NCBI GenBank assembly: GCA_904066235.2
Contig: CAJFCV020000003.1
Coordinates: forward strand, 8,804,001-8,868,000
DNA from: Bursaphelenchus xylophilus
Taxonomy: Eukaryota > Nematoda > Chromadorea > Rhabditida > Aphelenchoididae
DNA: 64,000 bases
Reading direction: 5' to 3'
How positions within the stretch are numbered: the stretch's first letter is position 1; every line of letters starts with the position of its first letter. The notes under the pieces are model-generated. The model did no database searches. It was not told the DNA's origin and saw only the letters and a list, made by a program, of their open reading frames with translations. A program made the translations under genes and the position numbers. Below, one piece after another: positions 21,601 to 34,479 of the stretch.

Positions 21601-24600
21601 TTGCATAGATTATTTTGAAAGGATTGCTTTGCAGCCCTCCCTTCCTCATCATTTTTTTCAACGTTTGTCCTAAAATCCACTTCCAGACCGTAAATCATCC
21701 CCTCCCTCCAACGTACGAAGACAAACTCAAGAATAGCCAGAACACTCAGAGTTCTGGGATGGTGATCGGCTACGCAATCATCGCCGCGATGAGCATGGCC
21801 ATCTCCGCGTACGCCGCTTTTCTGATTCGGGAGAGGAAAAAGAAATTCAAGCATATGCAAATCATGATGGGACTGCCACTGTGGTTATATTGGGTGATGC
21901 AGTTTGTGATGGATCTGGTCTTATATGTGATCCCAGTGTTGCTGATTCTGGTGGTATTCAAGTTGTTCGAAATCAGCGTCTACGTGCATGATGCCAGCAT
22001 ATTGGCGATGTTGTTCGGGTTCATGTTGTTGTTTTATTGGACGGCAGTCCCGTTTGTTTATTGTCTCTCGTTCTTGTTCGGATGTGCGCCAAAGGGAAAT
22101 ACGTTGATTGTGATTTACAATATCATCACGGGTGAGTGAAGTTTGGGAGATTTTTTATTTCTACAGGGGAAGTACCCCAAGTGCGACGCTCAGATTTTAT
22201 TTCAATCTTGCACACACGTATGGACTAAATATCAATTTCTGAAAGTTTTAGCTCCCGCTTTGCGGGCACCGCCGAGATATCAAACGATCTTTGCTGCTGA
22301 GAGGGCACGCTAAACGCGGAGAGCGGTCAAAGAGAAAAACGCTTTTTGGCCATAGCTTTGGCAATTTCATGCGGAAAAATTTTGATTTTTTGTTGAAACA
22401 TTATCCTTTACGGTAGAAATACTCATGAAACTTTTCGTGCCGAAATTCGGCAAAACGTCCTAAATTTTCTTTCGATCTAAAAATCTCGATTGTTTGTACA
22501 AAGCGCGAGCTAGGATTCTCGCATATATCTTAGAAAAAATTATTCTAAATTTCTGCCAAGTTTCGGCAAAATCGGAGCGTCGCACTTGGAGTACTTCCCC
22601 TGTTAGTAAGATTGACCTTTGTTGAACAAACTCCCATACAAAAAAGCCTCTCTATAACGAACAATTTTACACGAACCATGAGTCAAATTTAGGCCTTAGT
22701 AAACCAATATTTTCAGGTATGATTGGCGCCATTGCGGTCCCAATTCTCAAGCAAACCGATGGCGAAGATGTTGCCTACACTTGGGAGATTGTCTTTTCCT
22801 TCCTCTTCCCGACCTTCACCATTAACAATCTGTTTGTCAAGGTTTATTCCAATGAATTCAATCGTTTATCTTGCAAACAGATTAACTGTGAATTGGAAAT
22901 CTTCAAGAAAACGGTTGGATTTTGTTGCGGAAATGATGACGGTAACTTTAAAACAAATTATGAAACTTTTAAGCTCAGAAAGATCATTTGTGGATGAGAT
23001 TTATTGGAATACCAGTAAGAAAGGACTGTTTTACAGCACGTTGTTCCTGTTAATCGAAGGGTTTATCTACTGGTTTGTCCTTTATCTCATCGAATCTGGA
23101 AAGATTTCTGATATTAAGGAGTTTTTGTCGATGAAAAAAGCAAATCAGGACCAAAAAGGAAAGGAGAATGAAGTGAGGATAAGGTCGAGATATCAGGGCA
23201 TCTGTGAAATTTCTTTTGGACTCTTTAAACACTCAATATTTGCAGGCCTTTGACGTTGAGGTTCCGTTAACGGATGAGCAAGATGTCATGGAGGAGAAGC
23301 GAAATATTAAATCAATGAAACCGAAAGATCATCCGGTAGTTGTGGATGGCCTTAGCAAAACGTGAGAATTCAATTTTCATTTCTTATGACGTCATTTGTT
23401 GACAAAAGAAAATCGTCAAAAATTGACAATTTTTTATTTTAATCGTAAAAACTTGACGTCTAAGAAAATGATTGCAAAATTTTTAACGCCTCAAAAAATT
23501 CTTGAACAAATAAAATCTAAAAATTTCATTGCAGATACGGTAATTTCCGGGCCGTAAAAGAAGTGAATTTCCACGTAACCGAGAAGGATTGCTTCGGATT
23601 ACTGGGTGTTAATGGCGCTGGGAAAACGTCGACTTTCCAGATGATAACTGGAGAAAATAAAATCACAAGTGGCAATGCGTATATCCAAGGGCACAGTGTA
23701 AAAACAGAATGGAGAGAGGTATATTTATTCTTCACTTACTAGAGCCGGATATGTGCAGGCATAAATATACAGAGTTTAATGAAATTGGGTACATTTAGGC
23801 CTGCTACAATGCCGGCTACTGCCCTCAATACGACGCTGTGATGAAGGAACTGACCGGAATTGAAACGCTCTCTCATTTGGCAAGGATACGAGGCATCAAA
23901 GAGAAAGATGTCAGCATTATTGTAAAGACAATAATCACTGCCATTGGCATTGAAAAATATGGAAACAAACAAATCAAAACTTACAGGTAAGTCATCTATC
24001 TAATAATTTCTTTAAATTCACATGCTTGTAGTGGTGGAAACAAACGTCGCTTGAGCATGGGAATAGCGTTGATCGGGATGCCCTCAGTCATGTTATTGGA
24101 CGAGCCGACGACCGGAGTAGACCCCAAGGCCCGCCGTTTCATCTGGAGTATTTTATCGCACCTCAGAGAGACCGGCATGGCGATTGTTTTGACCAGTCAT
24201 AGCATGGAGGAATGCGAAGCGCTATGCACAAATTTGGCAATAATGGTGGGCGGGGAATTTGTGTGTATGGGAAGTCCACAACATATCAAAAATAAATATG
24301 GATCCGGCTACAGTTTGATTGTTACGTTGGAGGATGAAAAGTACAGCAAAGAGGCCATCAAAAAGACGGAAGATACGTTCCCTGGGGCTGTTTTGAAGGT
24401 AATTTTTTAGTATTTGTAAATATTTTAAAAGCCTGTCCAAAAAGTTTCCATAGAGACATGAATGAAAATTGGATCCTGATTTTCGTTCCACCATCATCAA
24501 ACTCTGATCGTTGCACCTTGACAGATGTCTTTGTCAGTTTGGAATTCCCCAAAACAATCTATTTCGAGTGCAGCTATACTTATTTTAAACTTGTTTTCCT

Positions 24601-24939
24601 CAATTTTCCATTCACCTCAGATCAAAGCCCTAAAGCGCGGTCATTTGTTGTTCCAGCCATTGTAATTGGCCCATTTATCACAACCGCTTTCAGGAACAGC
24701 ATCTCTTCCAATTGAGATTCGAGCTGCCCAAACGTGCCGAACAACGCTGGTCACAGCTGTTCGCGGAGTTGGAACGATTGTCAGTTGCATGTCATTTCGT
24801 CGATTATTCACTCTCCCAAACCACCCTCGAACAGGTAACCAGAACATGGGCGTGCATCAAACTGATTGATCGCTTCTTTTTCCAGGTCTTCCTGCAGTTC
24901 TCGCATCTTGGCCTCCAGGATGAGACGACCAAACTATAG
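15669..24939 (+). CDS. ABCA-family full ABC transporter
   Basis: Twenty-six exons: 15669-15803, 16246-16356, 16403-16561, 16699-16804, 16840-17237, 17346-17492, 17920-18136, 18199-18378, 18968-19149, 19187-19360, 19424-19840, 19959-20335, 20373-20471, 20539-20621, 20691-20964, 21003-21123, 21189-21383, 21687-22131, 22717-22941, 22979-23172, 23246-23361, 23535-23718, 23799-23986, 24032-24398, 24694-24834, 24886-24939; about 1762 residues. The layout is TM1 at residues 15-40, a large extracellular loop, five more TMs, NBD1, then the same again. NBD1 has Walker [10 protein letters not shown], signature [10 protein letters not shown], Walker B IVMLDEP and H-loop TTHYMEE. NBD2 has [26 protein letters not shown] and TSHSMEE. 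Both halves look catalytically intact. ABCA proteins move lipids across membranes. Length and chromosomal company suggest the CED-7 (engulfment) ortholog, but other nematode ABT paralogs cannot be excluded. Introns carry mobile-element insertions. Confidence 0.9.
17538..17898. mobile_element. Candidate short inverted-repeat element in an ABCA intron
   Basis: GATGGGTCAGCAA at 17538-17550 is mirrored by TTGCTGACCCACC at 17886-17898, an almost perfect 13-bp terminal inverted repeat bounding 361 bp inside the intron 17493-17919. Flanks ATGA and ATGG may be a decayed target duplication. No coding capacity was seen. A chance inverted repeat is possible. Confidence 0.45.
18744..18900. repeat. A24 tract followed by a dispersed repeat
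   Basis: Twenty-four consecutive A residues (18744-18767) precede a segment containing CGCCCACTTTTGAGTTTCGT, which recurs at about 28766. Similarity between 18785-18900 and 28740-28860 is clear over roughly 60 bp. It lies in ABCA intron 18379-18967. Confidence 0.6.
22164..22602. mobile_element. MITE with 28-bp terminal inverted repeats
   Basis: The left end CAGGGGAAGTACCCCAAGTG (continuing CGACGCTC) and the right end ending GGAGTACTTCCCCTG are inverted copies matching at 27 of 28 positions, bounding 439 bp. TA lies at or near both outer edges, suggesting a Tc1/mariner-type non-autonomous element. It sits in ABCA intron 22132-22716 and encodes no transposase. Relatives are at 33386-33790 (nearly complete, opposite orientation) and as fragments at 15040, 16605, 25150, 26592, 34229 and 63083. 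Confidence 0.85.
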
Positions 24940-25654
24940 AAAAATGTCGACAGCAGGGTAGATGTAATATAAAATTGATATTTATAAGAGACAGTCGAAG
25001 ATAATTTATGCATTTTTAGGAAAATAAATTATATTTTTAAAGTCATGGAGCCTCTTGAAACGTAGCGTATTGTTTTTGATGAAGACTGGCGCAAATTGCA
25101 CTTATAATAGAACTTTTATAAGACATTTTCGACAAAAAATAAGCAAAGATATGGCCAAAGAGCAATATTTCTCTTGCCGTCTCTCCTCATTTACCATGGT
25201 CTCTCGTCAAAAAAAAATTGTTCAATATTTCTTGGCCTGTAAAATTTTATGATCAAATGTAAATTTTTTGCAAATTTTTGTAGGCCAAGATATCTGCAGC
25301 TTCTGAAAAACGCAAGCTAAACTCTTGCAAACATATGCAAAAAAACAATAATCATTTTCATCAAAATCTGCATGATGTAATTTCCGCACGCCTCCTTCCT
25401 TCACTTTATTCTTTGCATATATTTTGCCCAACTTTATTTTACATCCGCCTCCTTCATCTTATTACTCTTTATTTGGTCGAAAACACCGAGAGCAAACAGT
25501 CCCCGAAGGAATCGGAGATACGAAAGACTTTTGAATATATTCTCTTCCTTATTACATATTGATGCGTCCGGAAAGACGAAAAGGGAAATGTGATGGGGGG
25601 ACGATGGCAGTTGAAATGAAACCTCTTTGGAAATAAATACGATTCTAGAACCCG
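24940..25654. other. Convergent intergenic region
   Basis: It separates the ABCA stop from the J-protein stop on the other strand. AATAAA at 25023-25028 is the likely ABCA poly(A) signal. A fragment at 25150-25208 resembles the MITE interior. Nothing else was seen. Confidence 0.6.
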
Positions 25655-28161
25655 TCAGGCCGCCACTTCAACTGGGGTCCCGTTCACAACGCGGGTCTTG
25701 AGGATGCCGTCTTCCGACACCTCCACCGTCTCCCGGCCGTTGTCTTCGGTTCTGAAAACGATGATTAGACATGAAAAATGGGATTTTTAAGAGACTAGAG
25801 ACTTATGAAATTTCTATAATTTTTTTCAAAATCGAAAATTTAATTTTTACACGATAATTTCCCTCATGAAATCTTCAATATTTTCGCTTCAAAAACTTCG
25901 AATCAAATTTTCCAATTTTCTCCGAAAACTTTTTTTTCCCAATTTTCTTTTGAAAATCAGCTGTCTAATTCCGCTTTCCCAACGCCGCTCTTACTCATCC
26001 GACCTTGATTACTCTTGTTTTGATTACTTACTTCGTCGTGACAATCTTCTTCCCGTCCACGATGCGAACACTGGTCGTCGTCTTCTTCATGCCCTTGCCG
26101 GGCAAATCGCTGGCACTAAATCGAATCACCGACGAGAATTCGCTGAAAAGAAAACATTATTTTACCCAACTTTATGTCGCACTCACCAATCATTCTCATC
26201 CTTCTCCTTGCCGAAGGCGCTGTCGAACGACTTGGCATGACAATTGAAGATGTTCTTCGCGTAGGGGCGACGGCCTGCAAACAAAAAATCGGGTCAACAT
26301 GGTATAGTAAGCAAATATTAATATGCTGTATGTTGTTGTGAGGGGGGTGCGGCGCAGGGCAAACAAGGTTTTCGGGTCATGAAAAAAGACTTTTCATCAA
26401 GCAAATACAACAGAAATTGTGTACAAAGGGGGTTATGTCATCGGGGCATGACAATGGGAATATTACAGTCGTTTTGATAGAAGAGGAAGGCGTAGAAAGA
26501 GATGGTATGTTTATATTCGGTTCATCCAGAAAGACGCTCAAAATAGAGACAGCGAATTTTGACAGAATATTGGACAAATTGAGAGATTTTTGGCTCGCGC
26601 TTTGCAAAAATCATCCAGATTTTTAGATCGAAAAAGTCAAAAAAAATATTTTTGAGTTGAAAAAATTGGCATTCAGTAGTTCTGTAATAAACTTCTACAA
26701 AAAATTTTTCTTTTCCGACATCAAAGTAACCAAAAAAATTTTTTTTTCTCTGACCGTCTCCCCATTTTCCCTAGTCTCTCATCGAATTTTGAGAACACCT
26801 TATGAGAAAATAAGAACTCCGAGACTTCTCCAATCCTCCCAGAAAAGTTTAAAAACAAAAAATATAATCATATTAAACCAGCCTCACCTCTACCCATAAA
26901 CGGGTCATTCATATCGAAATGCATAAAAGGCCGGAACATGGGATCATTGAAGCGATCGCCGAAGAACTCCCTGAACACGTCGAAGGGAGATTTGGCGGCG
27001 TAAAACGGTGCCTGACTCGACGATCTTCTTCTGTGGCCATGATGACTTCGAGTCCGTTGGAGATCGCCTCGGTCGTATTCTGCACGGTGCTTTTCTAAAA
27101 ATGTTTTGTTAAAATTTGATCGGCTTATTCTTGGTGATGTTTTTTATGCCCTTATCAGTGTTATTCAAAAACAAATTGTTGTAAAAACATCAAAAAAAAT
27201 TTTTTTTTGAAAATCCCATGACTCAAAAAAAATAAAATAAAAAAATATCTCATTATTATCGCAGATGGCATCCAGATGTCCCCCCATAACTTGATATCAC
27301 GTAAACAGCTCAAAAAGTCTCCAGAAGCTCAAATTTTGTTTTCTGGACTCTTCATAAAATACGAGTCTCATGGGATTCGCCGTCAAGAAAACAAGAATGT
27401 GATACCAATGGAACACGAACGAATCTCGTGAAATCTATTACCCTTTATATTGCATGCCCTATAAAGAATTAAACACCAACTTACTGTCTGATAATATCTC
27501 ATAGGCCTGTGCGATCAATTTGAACTTTTTCTCGGCCGTCTCCCTCGTCTCTTCGGGATGCTTGTCGGGATGCCATTTTAGAGCGAGTTTATAGTATCTG
27601 AAATTGGAAGCAATTAAAAATAAGATTGTGAGAAGTGATTTCTCGGGTGTCAGAAGGGGAAAAACAAAACGGCAAAAACGTTATGAGGTTGGAAATTTTT
27701 TTGAAAAATGAAAAATTCTAAAAGTTTTCAATTAGATTTTGATGTAACCTATCACAACTAAATAATAATTTTTTTGAACATATGCGGAATTCTCAGCCCA
27801 AAATGACTAAAATCATAGAGATTTTGGACAGAAAGTAGCAAAATTTTGCATTTTTTTTTTGAAATTTTTGGAGTGAAAAATGTTAATCTTGTTTGATGAG
27901 TAAAGTAGTGTTTCACAAGCAAAATTTTGTTAGTGAAAAATTTGCAATGACATAGAAAAACCTCCAAAAAAATTTTTTTTCTTGGGTACAACCCTAAGAT
28001 ATCCATTTTTTCCAATAAAAAATCGGTTACGTTGCCTTTAAAATAGAACTAAATAAATAAACGAAGATGCCTTACGCTTTCTTAATTTCGACCTCATCCG
28101 CAGATTTGGGCACGCCCAGCACCGTGTACAGACATTCATGGCCAATCGGCCTTGGCGCCAT
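25655..28161 (-). CDS. dnj-24: DNAJB6-type J-domain co-chaperone
   Basis: Exons in transcription order: 28161-28076, 27597-27485, 27094-26888, 26274-26187, 26142-26032, 25751-25655; 233 residues. The J domain occupies residues 8-75 with the Hsp70-activating HPD at 38-40 (LKWHPDKHP). A short Arg/His/Ser linker follows, then an aromatic stretch rich in Phe, Asp and Arg ([20 protein letters not shown]) and a compact C-terminal beta region ending GTPVEVAA. This is the DNAJB2/B6/B8 layout, and the size is close to the roughly 250-residue C. elegans DNJ-24. It is expected to stimulate Hsp70 and hold aggregation-prone clients in cytosol or nucleus. The start is the first ATG after a TTTCAG acceptor ending near 28180, a likely spliced-leader site. 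Introns are large and hold repeat debris. The ortholog symbol is a family-level judgement. Confidence 0.85.
26592..26790. repeat. MITE-interior fragments in a J-protein intron
   Basis: GCTCGCGCTTTGC and ATTTTTAGATCGAAAAAG at 26592-26635, and TCTGACCGTCTCCCCATTTT near 26749, match interior parts of the elements at 22164 and 33386. No terminal repeats remain. Confidence 0.5.
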
Positions 28162-28739
28162 TTCTCATTTATCCCGGCACTGAAAGCGACGCAAAGATTA
28201 ATAATACAAAACCACGCTCAAACTTTGGCGTTGTCAATGGCGTTCGCGTTGCATAATAAAGTGGAACGACGGCGCGGTGTTAATTAAAGATCCCTCTGCA
28301 GAATCTAAAACTTGATTCCCAGGAGGAGACTGGTGTGGGGGGAGAAGAGAAATGACCGCCTCGCTCGCAAAAACAACACCGCCTCGACCTTGGGACCGGC
28401 TATAAACCCTCGCCCCTGCAGGCAGACTGATTGATTTCCGAGGGGTTGCAACGAGTTGGGGATCCCACTTTAATGGACCCATGCACTGGTCAGTTGGAGC
28501 ACTTGGAAACAGTGGGAGATGCATGGCACTCGATTAAAATGCGTCTTAAAATGCGGTCATTAATCTAATCGACTAGTACGAAAAAAACAGAGGGAAACGT
28601 AGACGATTAATTGTGAGTTTCGAGGGAAAAGAGGGGCGATATACGAATGGGAAGTGAAACTTTGGGATAAAACTTTTAGAAAAGAAAAATGAGACAATTC
28701 AATGCTGCAAATTACCAAAAATCGGAGATACCGTCTCAC

Positions 28740-28860
28740 GGCAAACCAAAATAGAACAAAAATGTCTCGCGCCCACTTTTGAGTTTCGTCCAAAACGAAG
28801 TGTCACAGATTTTCAAAAAAATTTGGTCGTGTTTTGGCATTGCGTTTCATTTTTTTGGCA
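28740..28860. repeat. Second copy of dispersed repeat
   Basis: It shares CGCCCACTTTTGAGTTTCGT and flanking bases with 18785-18900, followed in both by a T-rich stretch near ATTGCGT. Confidence 0.6.
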
Positions 28861-29945
28861 ATCCCAGTTTCCACTTCGAGACTCAGAATTATAACTACTC
28901 GAAGCCAAAAAAATCTCTTTGAAAGTCTAAAAATCACTCAATTCGCAAATATTTCAATATTTTGACCAAGAAAATTAAATAACTTTATATTTATACGAGT
29001 TTCTAATCTCCGTAGGCCTAGCTGTTCGCGATTCCCACGTTCGCACACTACGAAAATACACAGAGTCGGATAATGAAAGACAAACATTGCCAACACTCTG
29101 TCTGATAAGCCGCAAACATCGGCAAGGAAGTGAAACAAAGATAACACCAAAAGAAGGGGGCAGAATCGCCATTTCGTGGACACGATCCCCTTCAGCGCGG
29201 ATTAAAACCAAAGTTTGGAAATCAGAGGAGCCCCCTCGCAACGGTCCTCCTCCTCCTTTTTTTCGTTTCGCGAACGCGCTAAACCCCCAAAGGGGAAGAG
29301 GACTCGAGAGCGGTCATTCCCCCTCCATTGTTTGGGGCAAAGTGCGAAGAGAGCCAACTGGTCATTCGAGATGAGGTTTCAGCGCTCGAGGGTTGGGAAA
29401 AAATTAGGAAAAAAGCGTTCGGAGGGGAGGGTGAAATTGATCGCTGTTCGTATCGGTGACAGGCCACAAAAAACGGCTTGATGGGACGCCGAGGTGACAG
29501 ATCAATTAACACAAACTGGGACCGCATGAGGAGGGCGAGGGGAGGTCGTGGACAAAGGACTGAGGAGTGGACATTTTAAAGTTCAAACGAGCTTTGAAGG
29601 GACATCACCTGTGTGAAGTGTCAGGCCAAGGGGAAGAAAATGAGGAAAGATATTTTAAAGATCATAAAATCGTAATAAGATAATATTTAAGTCATCAAAA
29701 GTATTTTAAAGCAAAGTTATAGGCACTATTTGCTCAATTCAAAATTTCTCAACCCCATAAAACTTATTTTTGCAGCCTCTCTAAACCCGAAGCAACCTTG
29801 AAGCCGAAAAGTGCACTCAGCTCTTCTCTAGGAAAGGAATACCTAGCAAACAACGCAATTAATCGAGAATAAGGTGCATAAAGATCGTATCTTGTTTTCC
29901 AGCCATACAGAACTGATATATATGCCCTTGCTCGAGATTTGCTCT

Positions 29946-30019
29946 CGTAATCAGAGCTTTATACCCTCAGGAATCAACGATTATACCCCAAAAAAGCTGT
30001 GGTAATCAACGATTATACC
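29946..30019. repeat. Short direct repeats AATCAACGATTATACC
   Basis: Two exact 16-bp copies at 29972-29987 and 30004-30019, with a diverged third (AATCAGAGCTTTATACC) at about 29949. Confidence 0.6.
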
Positions 30020-33000
30020 TGCATCAAACTCATCCCCGTTCCTCCCCGATCTACCTACTTTTTTTACCCTTGACATACCTCAGTCTCCCGTCCGACCGTG
30101 CCCCAATTATATTTAATAACGTAACCACGGATTATGTTTTACAATAATAACTGCAAACACGACGCGAAAAAAAACAAACCTGAGGCGTTTGCGCTCGTTT
30201 TAGTTCATCGGCTGAGCCGGGAAATCCGCTCAGCGCGGTTGAATGCGTCGCAGCAGTGAGGGCTGTAGACTTGTCATCGCGTTTTTCCCATGCTTTCCCG
30301 CCCTCATCCCATTCTCAAGACAATGAACGAATCGCGTTGCTGGGATCGAGACTTGCGGCGGAAACCCCCGCTTTTTGTGATAACGGCCCGTTTATCACCG
30401 CCCCGACCCTTTTTTGGTGTTTGTTTGACCTGAGGGAACGCACGTCAGACAGACTCGAAGACGCGAGACGCTTGTCCGTCAGGCTCGTGAGCTCGTAACA
30501 TTACGAAAAACGAGACGAAAGCCAAAAGATGACCAAAGAAGAAGCGGAAAAAAGGCAGCCCCAGGGCGCCTTTTGGCCCCTCGTCAGACCTGTGGCGTTT
30601 CCGACGGATCTCCAGCCAGCAATTTGTATTATTCTTCCCCCTGAGGCGGAAGGAGGGCGAAGAAAATGATCTCAATGTAATCGAATCCACACAATGGATT
30701 CATACAGGGAAGGGGGGAATTCTCGGATTCAGCTCAACCCAAAAACGCGCCTGACGGCCCCCAAAAAAGGGAAAATCAAAGGCGCGCTGTCGGCGAAGAA
30801 CAAATGGCCTTCGCGGAAAAGTGGTGGGGAAAAGACGAAAATCCCATTATACGCGCGCGGCAGCAGCAGTTGTAACCTGAGTGATACGCGCGGAACAAGC
30901 CGGATACCCGGTTTTTTCGTTTACTTTCACGGTTTACTCAAGATGAGATCTCTTTCTTCGCGCTTCAAAGACTTCATAATTGCGGGATCTGTTTGCGGAA
31001 GAAATTGAGTCTCGGGTTTTACAAGGGAAATCCTCAAAGTGAGACGAATAAGATTTGATGAAATTTTGAAAACAGGGTCCAAATATGGCGCTTATCAATT
31101 CCTAAAAACTTTAGATGACGCTATGCATAGGATGTTGAGATATTAGGCGTCTTTACAGACTATAGATGAAAGGAAATAAGCGGAGATAGGCTGAGAAAAA
31201 AATATTTTGATATCTTTACGACGACATTTTTGTTTTTTTCTTGCAGGAATATGACATTCGATAGTAGTAAAAGTCCATAGGAATCATCAAAACACGAGAA
31301 TCATCCAAAAATAGAAAAATTTTGCCCTTTTTTACGTTAAAATTGCGATGATTTCGGCAGGACAAAAAACAAAATAAAAAAAACAATCTTTAAAAAATTT
31401 TGGTCTCAATTTTAACTAAATCTGCTCATAATCCGGTAGTCTTTCCTCTGGCTCATCTTTTGCAAGTCTGTTTTTAGTTCAAGCTCAGAGTAAACAACGT
31501 TAAAAATAGGTTAGAACACTCGATTGCAACGATTTGTTGTTGTTTGGGTCAAGAAACGAAAGTCTTTTCGGAGTGATCGGAGTTTTGCTTCGGGTTCATG
31601 ACAGATGACTCAGCCAAGTTTAACAGAAAGACGGGAAATTGGAAAATGTCTGATTGGAGAATATTACTTTCGGAGGGGGATCGAACAATGTACAATATAA
31701 AGCTGGAATAAGCCCACAATAATCTTTTCATCGAACGTAATCATCCGTGGATTACAAAGAGCTCGCTGGTTGTTCGGGAGGCAATATATTGCGCAATGTG
31801 TAAAGTAGCGGGCCAAAAATAGTAATCATTTATTTTTAAGGCAGTATTAGTAGGTTAAAGTAATTTTAAATAGGTTTTACAGCTTTAGAGTCGATTATTT
31901 TTGTACAGTAACACTTAGGCGGCAAGAATAAGACTGTAAAACGACTAAACAAACATTTATTCCACCCAGACCCCTTGTGATAATTGCTCAAATTTGATAA
32001 TCATTATACTTCCCCAACCCCTGAATTTCCAACTGCAGAACCATTTAAAACGCCGGTAGTTAGAGACAATCAAAATTTTGAAGAATCAGAAGGCCCATAA
32101 ACTCGTTTCTCTTCGATCATCAAGACGAAAAAGAGGAGGCGAGAAGGAGGGTTACTGATCATAAAAGGGAGCGCAGTTCAAAAGGTTTCAAACTGAAACT
32201 TGGCAAAAGAATGGGGTTAAAGTGTTTTAAGATAAAGCCGGATTTTTTTTACTTCTTGAATTTTGAAGAAAAAAGGTTGAAAAATGGCCTAGATTCAATT
32301 TTCGGGATGAATAAGAAAGCTTTGATCGAAATACGGCACTATTTAAAAAACAAGGACTAGTGCCTGTTAGTATCACGTAGTAGAAAAACATTTCTTCTCT
32401 AACCGAATCTCTTCGTTTTCTATTGTTTCTCGCCAAAAAATCTTTTTTAAATATGTCACCATCGCTGTAAAAAACCTTGAAGACGAGCCCACCAAATTGT
32501 TCGGAAAAATCTAGAACACGAAACAAACCCTTAGGCCGGAAGTTTCCTCGTCGCATAATATCATTCCCTGGGGCATCGGAAACTCGTGGAAGTTTTGCAT
32601 GAAGCCAAAAAGTCCATGAAGAAAAGTCCATGAACGTGCCGTTTTGACAGAGACTGATAAATCTGTTTACTACAAGGTGCAAGATGATGACGTTTCCGCC
32701 GTTCTATCGTATCTTTATGGCCCTCGGTTCATCAAGATTATGGCTATAATCCCCGAGGTCGTTATTGGCCTCGCTTCTGATCGCCATAAGTTTTCTATTG
32801 TCCTTTGCAATGCCACAGGCGGTCAAATTGAAAGGCAATAAAACTCGGATTGCCAGTTGTTTTTTGCGAGACCGATTAGAGAACATTAAGAGACGTTACG
32901 ATGACTCAAACCAGCCCCGTTTTATTAACGAGACATTATCAAGTCATCATGGAAGAGAGGAACGCAATTTACACAAGGTTACCGGAGTAATCGAGAATGT

Positions 33001-33385
33001 ATTTAAAGGACATCGGAAGTGGTAGAAGGTTTAAATTCAGGATGGTCGAAAAGTCCAAGAAAACATTACAAAAATTTGTTTAGAATTACAAAGTCTGGCC
33101 ACTCTTTGTTGTGTTATTCAACCGAAAACGAGCCATTTCAGCCATTCTGTATCCAGAATTACAGAAAACTGCGGCAGCAGTCGATGTTTGAGCTTCACTT
33201 CCGATTTAGCACAATTATTGCTAAAAATTATCTGAAAATGAAATTTTATACCTTGTTTCACACCTTGATGTACAACTCAGCAATCGAAAAGCTCAACTGT
33301 TATAGGCAATAAATCACTGTTCTGCAGAAAAAATGTGGGCTCAATATAACTGATTGTTTGTCACTTGAAGTAAGTGTAATACTTA

Positions 33386-33790
33386 CAGGGTAGGTACTCT
33401 AAGTGCGACGCTCAGATTTTGATGAAACTTGGCACAGATTTAGAATAATTGTTTCTAAGATATATGCGAGAATCCTAGCTCGCGCTCTGCAGAGACAACC
33501 GAGATTTTTAGATCGAAAGTCGGCGAAAATTTAGGACTTTTTGCCGAATTTCGGCACGAAAATTTTCTTGCCTACTGCAACCGCAAAGGATAATGTTTCT
33601 ACAAAAAATCAATTTTTTCCGCGCGAAACTGCTAAAGTTACGGCCAAAAAGCGCTTTTCTCTCTGACCGCTCTCCACATTTAGCGTGTTCTCTGGGCGGC
33701 GCCCGCAAAGCGCGGGCTAAAACTTTCAGGAATTTATATTTAGTCCCTACCCGACGTGTGTGCAAAATTTAAAGAAAGTCTGAGCGTCGC
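33386..33790. mobile_element. Second MITE copy, inverted and 3'-truncated
   Basis: The left end CAGGGTAGGTACTCTAAGTG (continuing CGACGCTC) matches the 22164 element's terminal repeat. The right end stops at GAGCGTCGC, losing the outer bases. The interior is the reverse complement of the 22164 copy: ATATATGCGAGAATCCTAGC at about 33460 here against GCTAGGATTCTCGCATATAT there. Confidence 0.8.
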
Positions 33791-34479
33791 TAGTAATCAA
33801 TTGTGCAAATTCGCAAACCTCTGTTCCTTTTTGATGGTTGGATAAAGAAAGTATCATCCAATGATAAAGAGAATCCAACGATTTTGCCAAAACGCCAAAA
33901 TTTTCGTCATCCTTGGATACTGCAATATCAGTAATATCCTCATTATTTTTTCGGCTAATTGTAAGACCGTGGTCCTGTCGCAAAATGTCCTTTTGAAGTT
34001 TATGATGACGTTTCCAGACATGCCTTGGAGCCATACAATAAATTGAGCGAAAAAATTAACAAGAATGATTCCTCGGGGCACAAAAAATAAATCAATTTTT
34101 TTCAAAATATACCACTCCGATTTTTAAAATTTTGACGGATTGTGAAGATCAGTAGCTTACAGTATAAGTCATTCAAAAAAATTTTCCATTTTTTGTGTGT
34201 GGACAAATTGGTATGGCTCAGCTGCAGCAGCGCGAGCTAGTCTTGCAAGGCTGATATATGTGTCGCACTTACAATTGGGACACTTTCGTTGTTAGCTTAA
34301 AATAAGTTTTTAAATTTTTTGTGGCTTGATTACTTTCAAGAGAACAAATTTATTACTGAAGATTGGAGAGAAAGGAGGTGTTTTAACAATTTATTGTATG
34401 CAATAATTCTGTCTTTGATAACAAACTTCATTCCTTTATTAGCCCTTTTCCTTGCTAGTTGGAGTGATGATCTTTGTGA

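Noticed and set aside
22719..22997. Unspliced ABCA frame continuing past 22941
   Set aside because: It runs into a stop and lacks the final TM block, which is recovered only by splicing out 22942-22978.
26417..26626. 69-codon open frame inside a J-protein intron
   Set aside because: Overlaps MITE-derived fragments, with no acceptor or donor that would join it in frame to neighbours.
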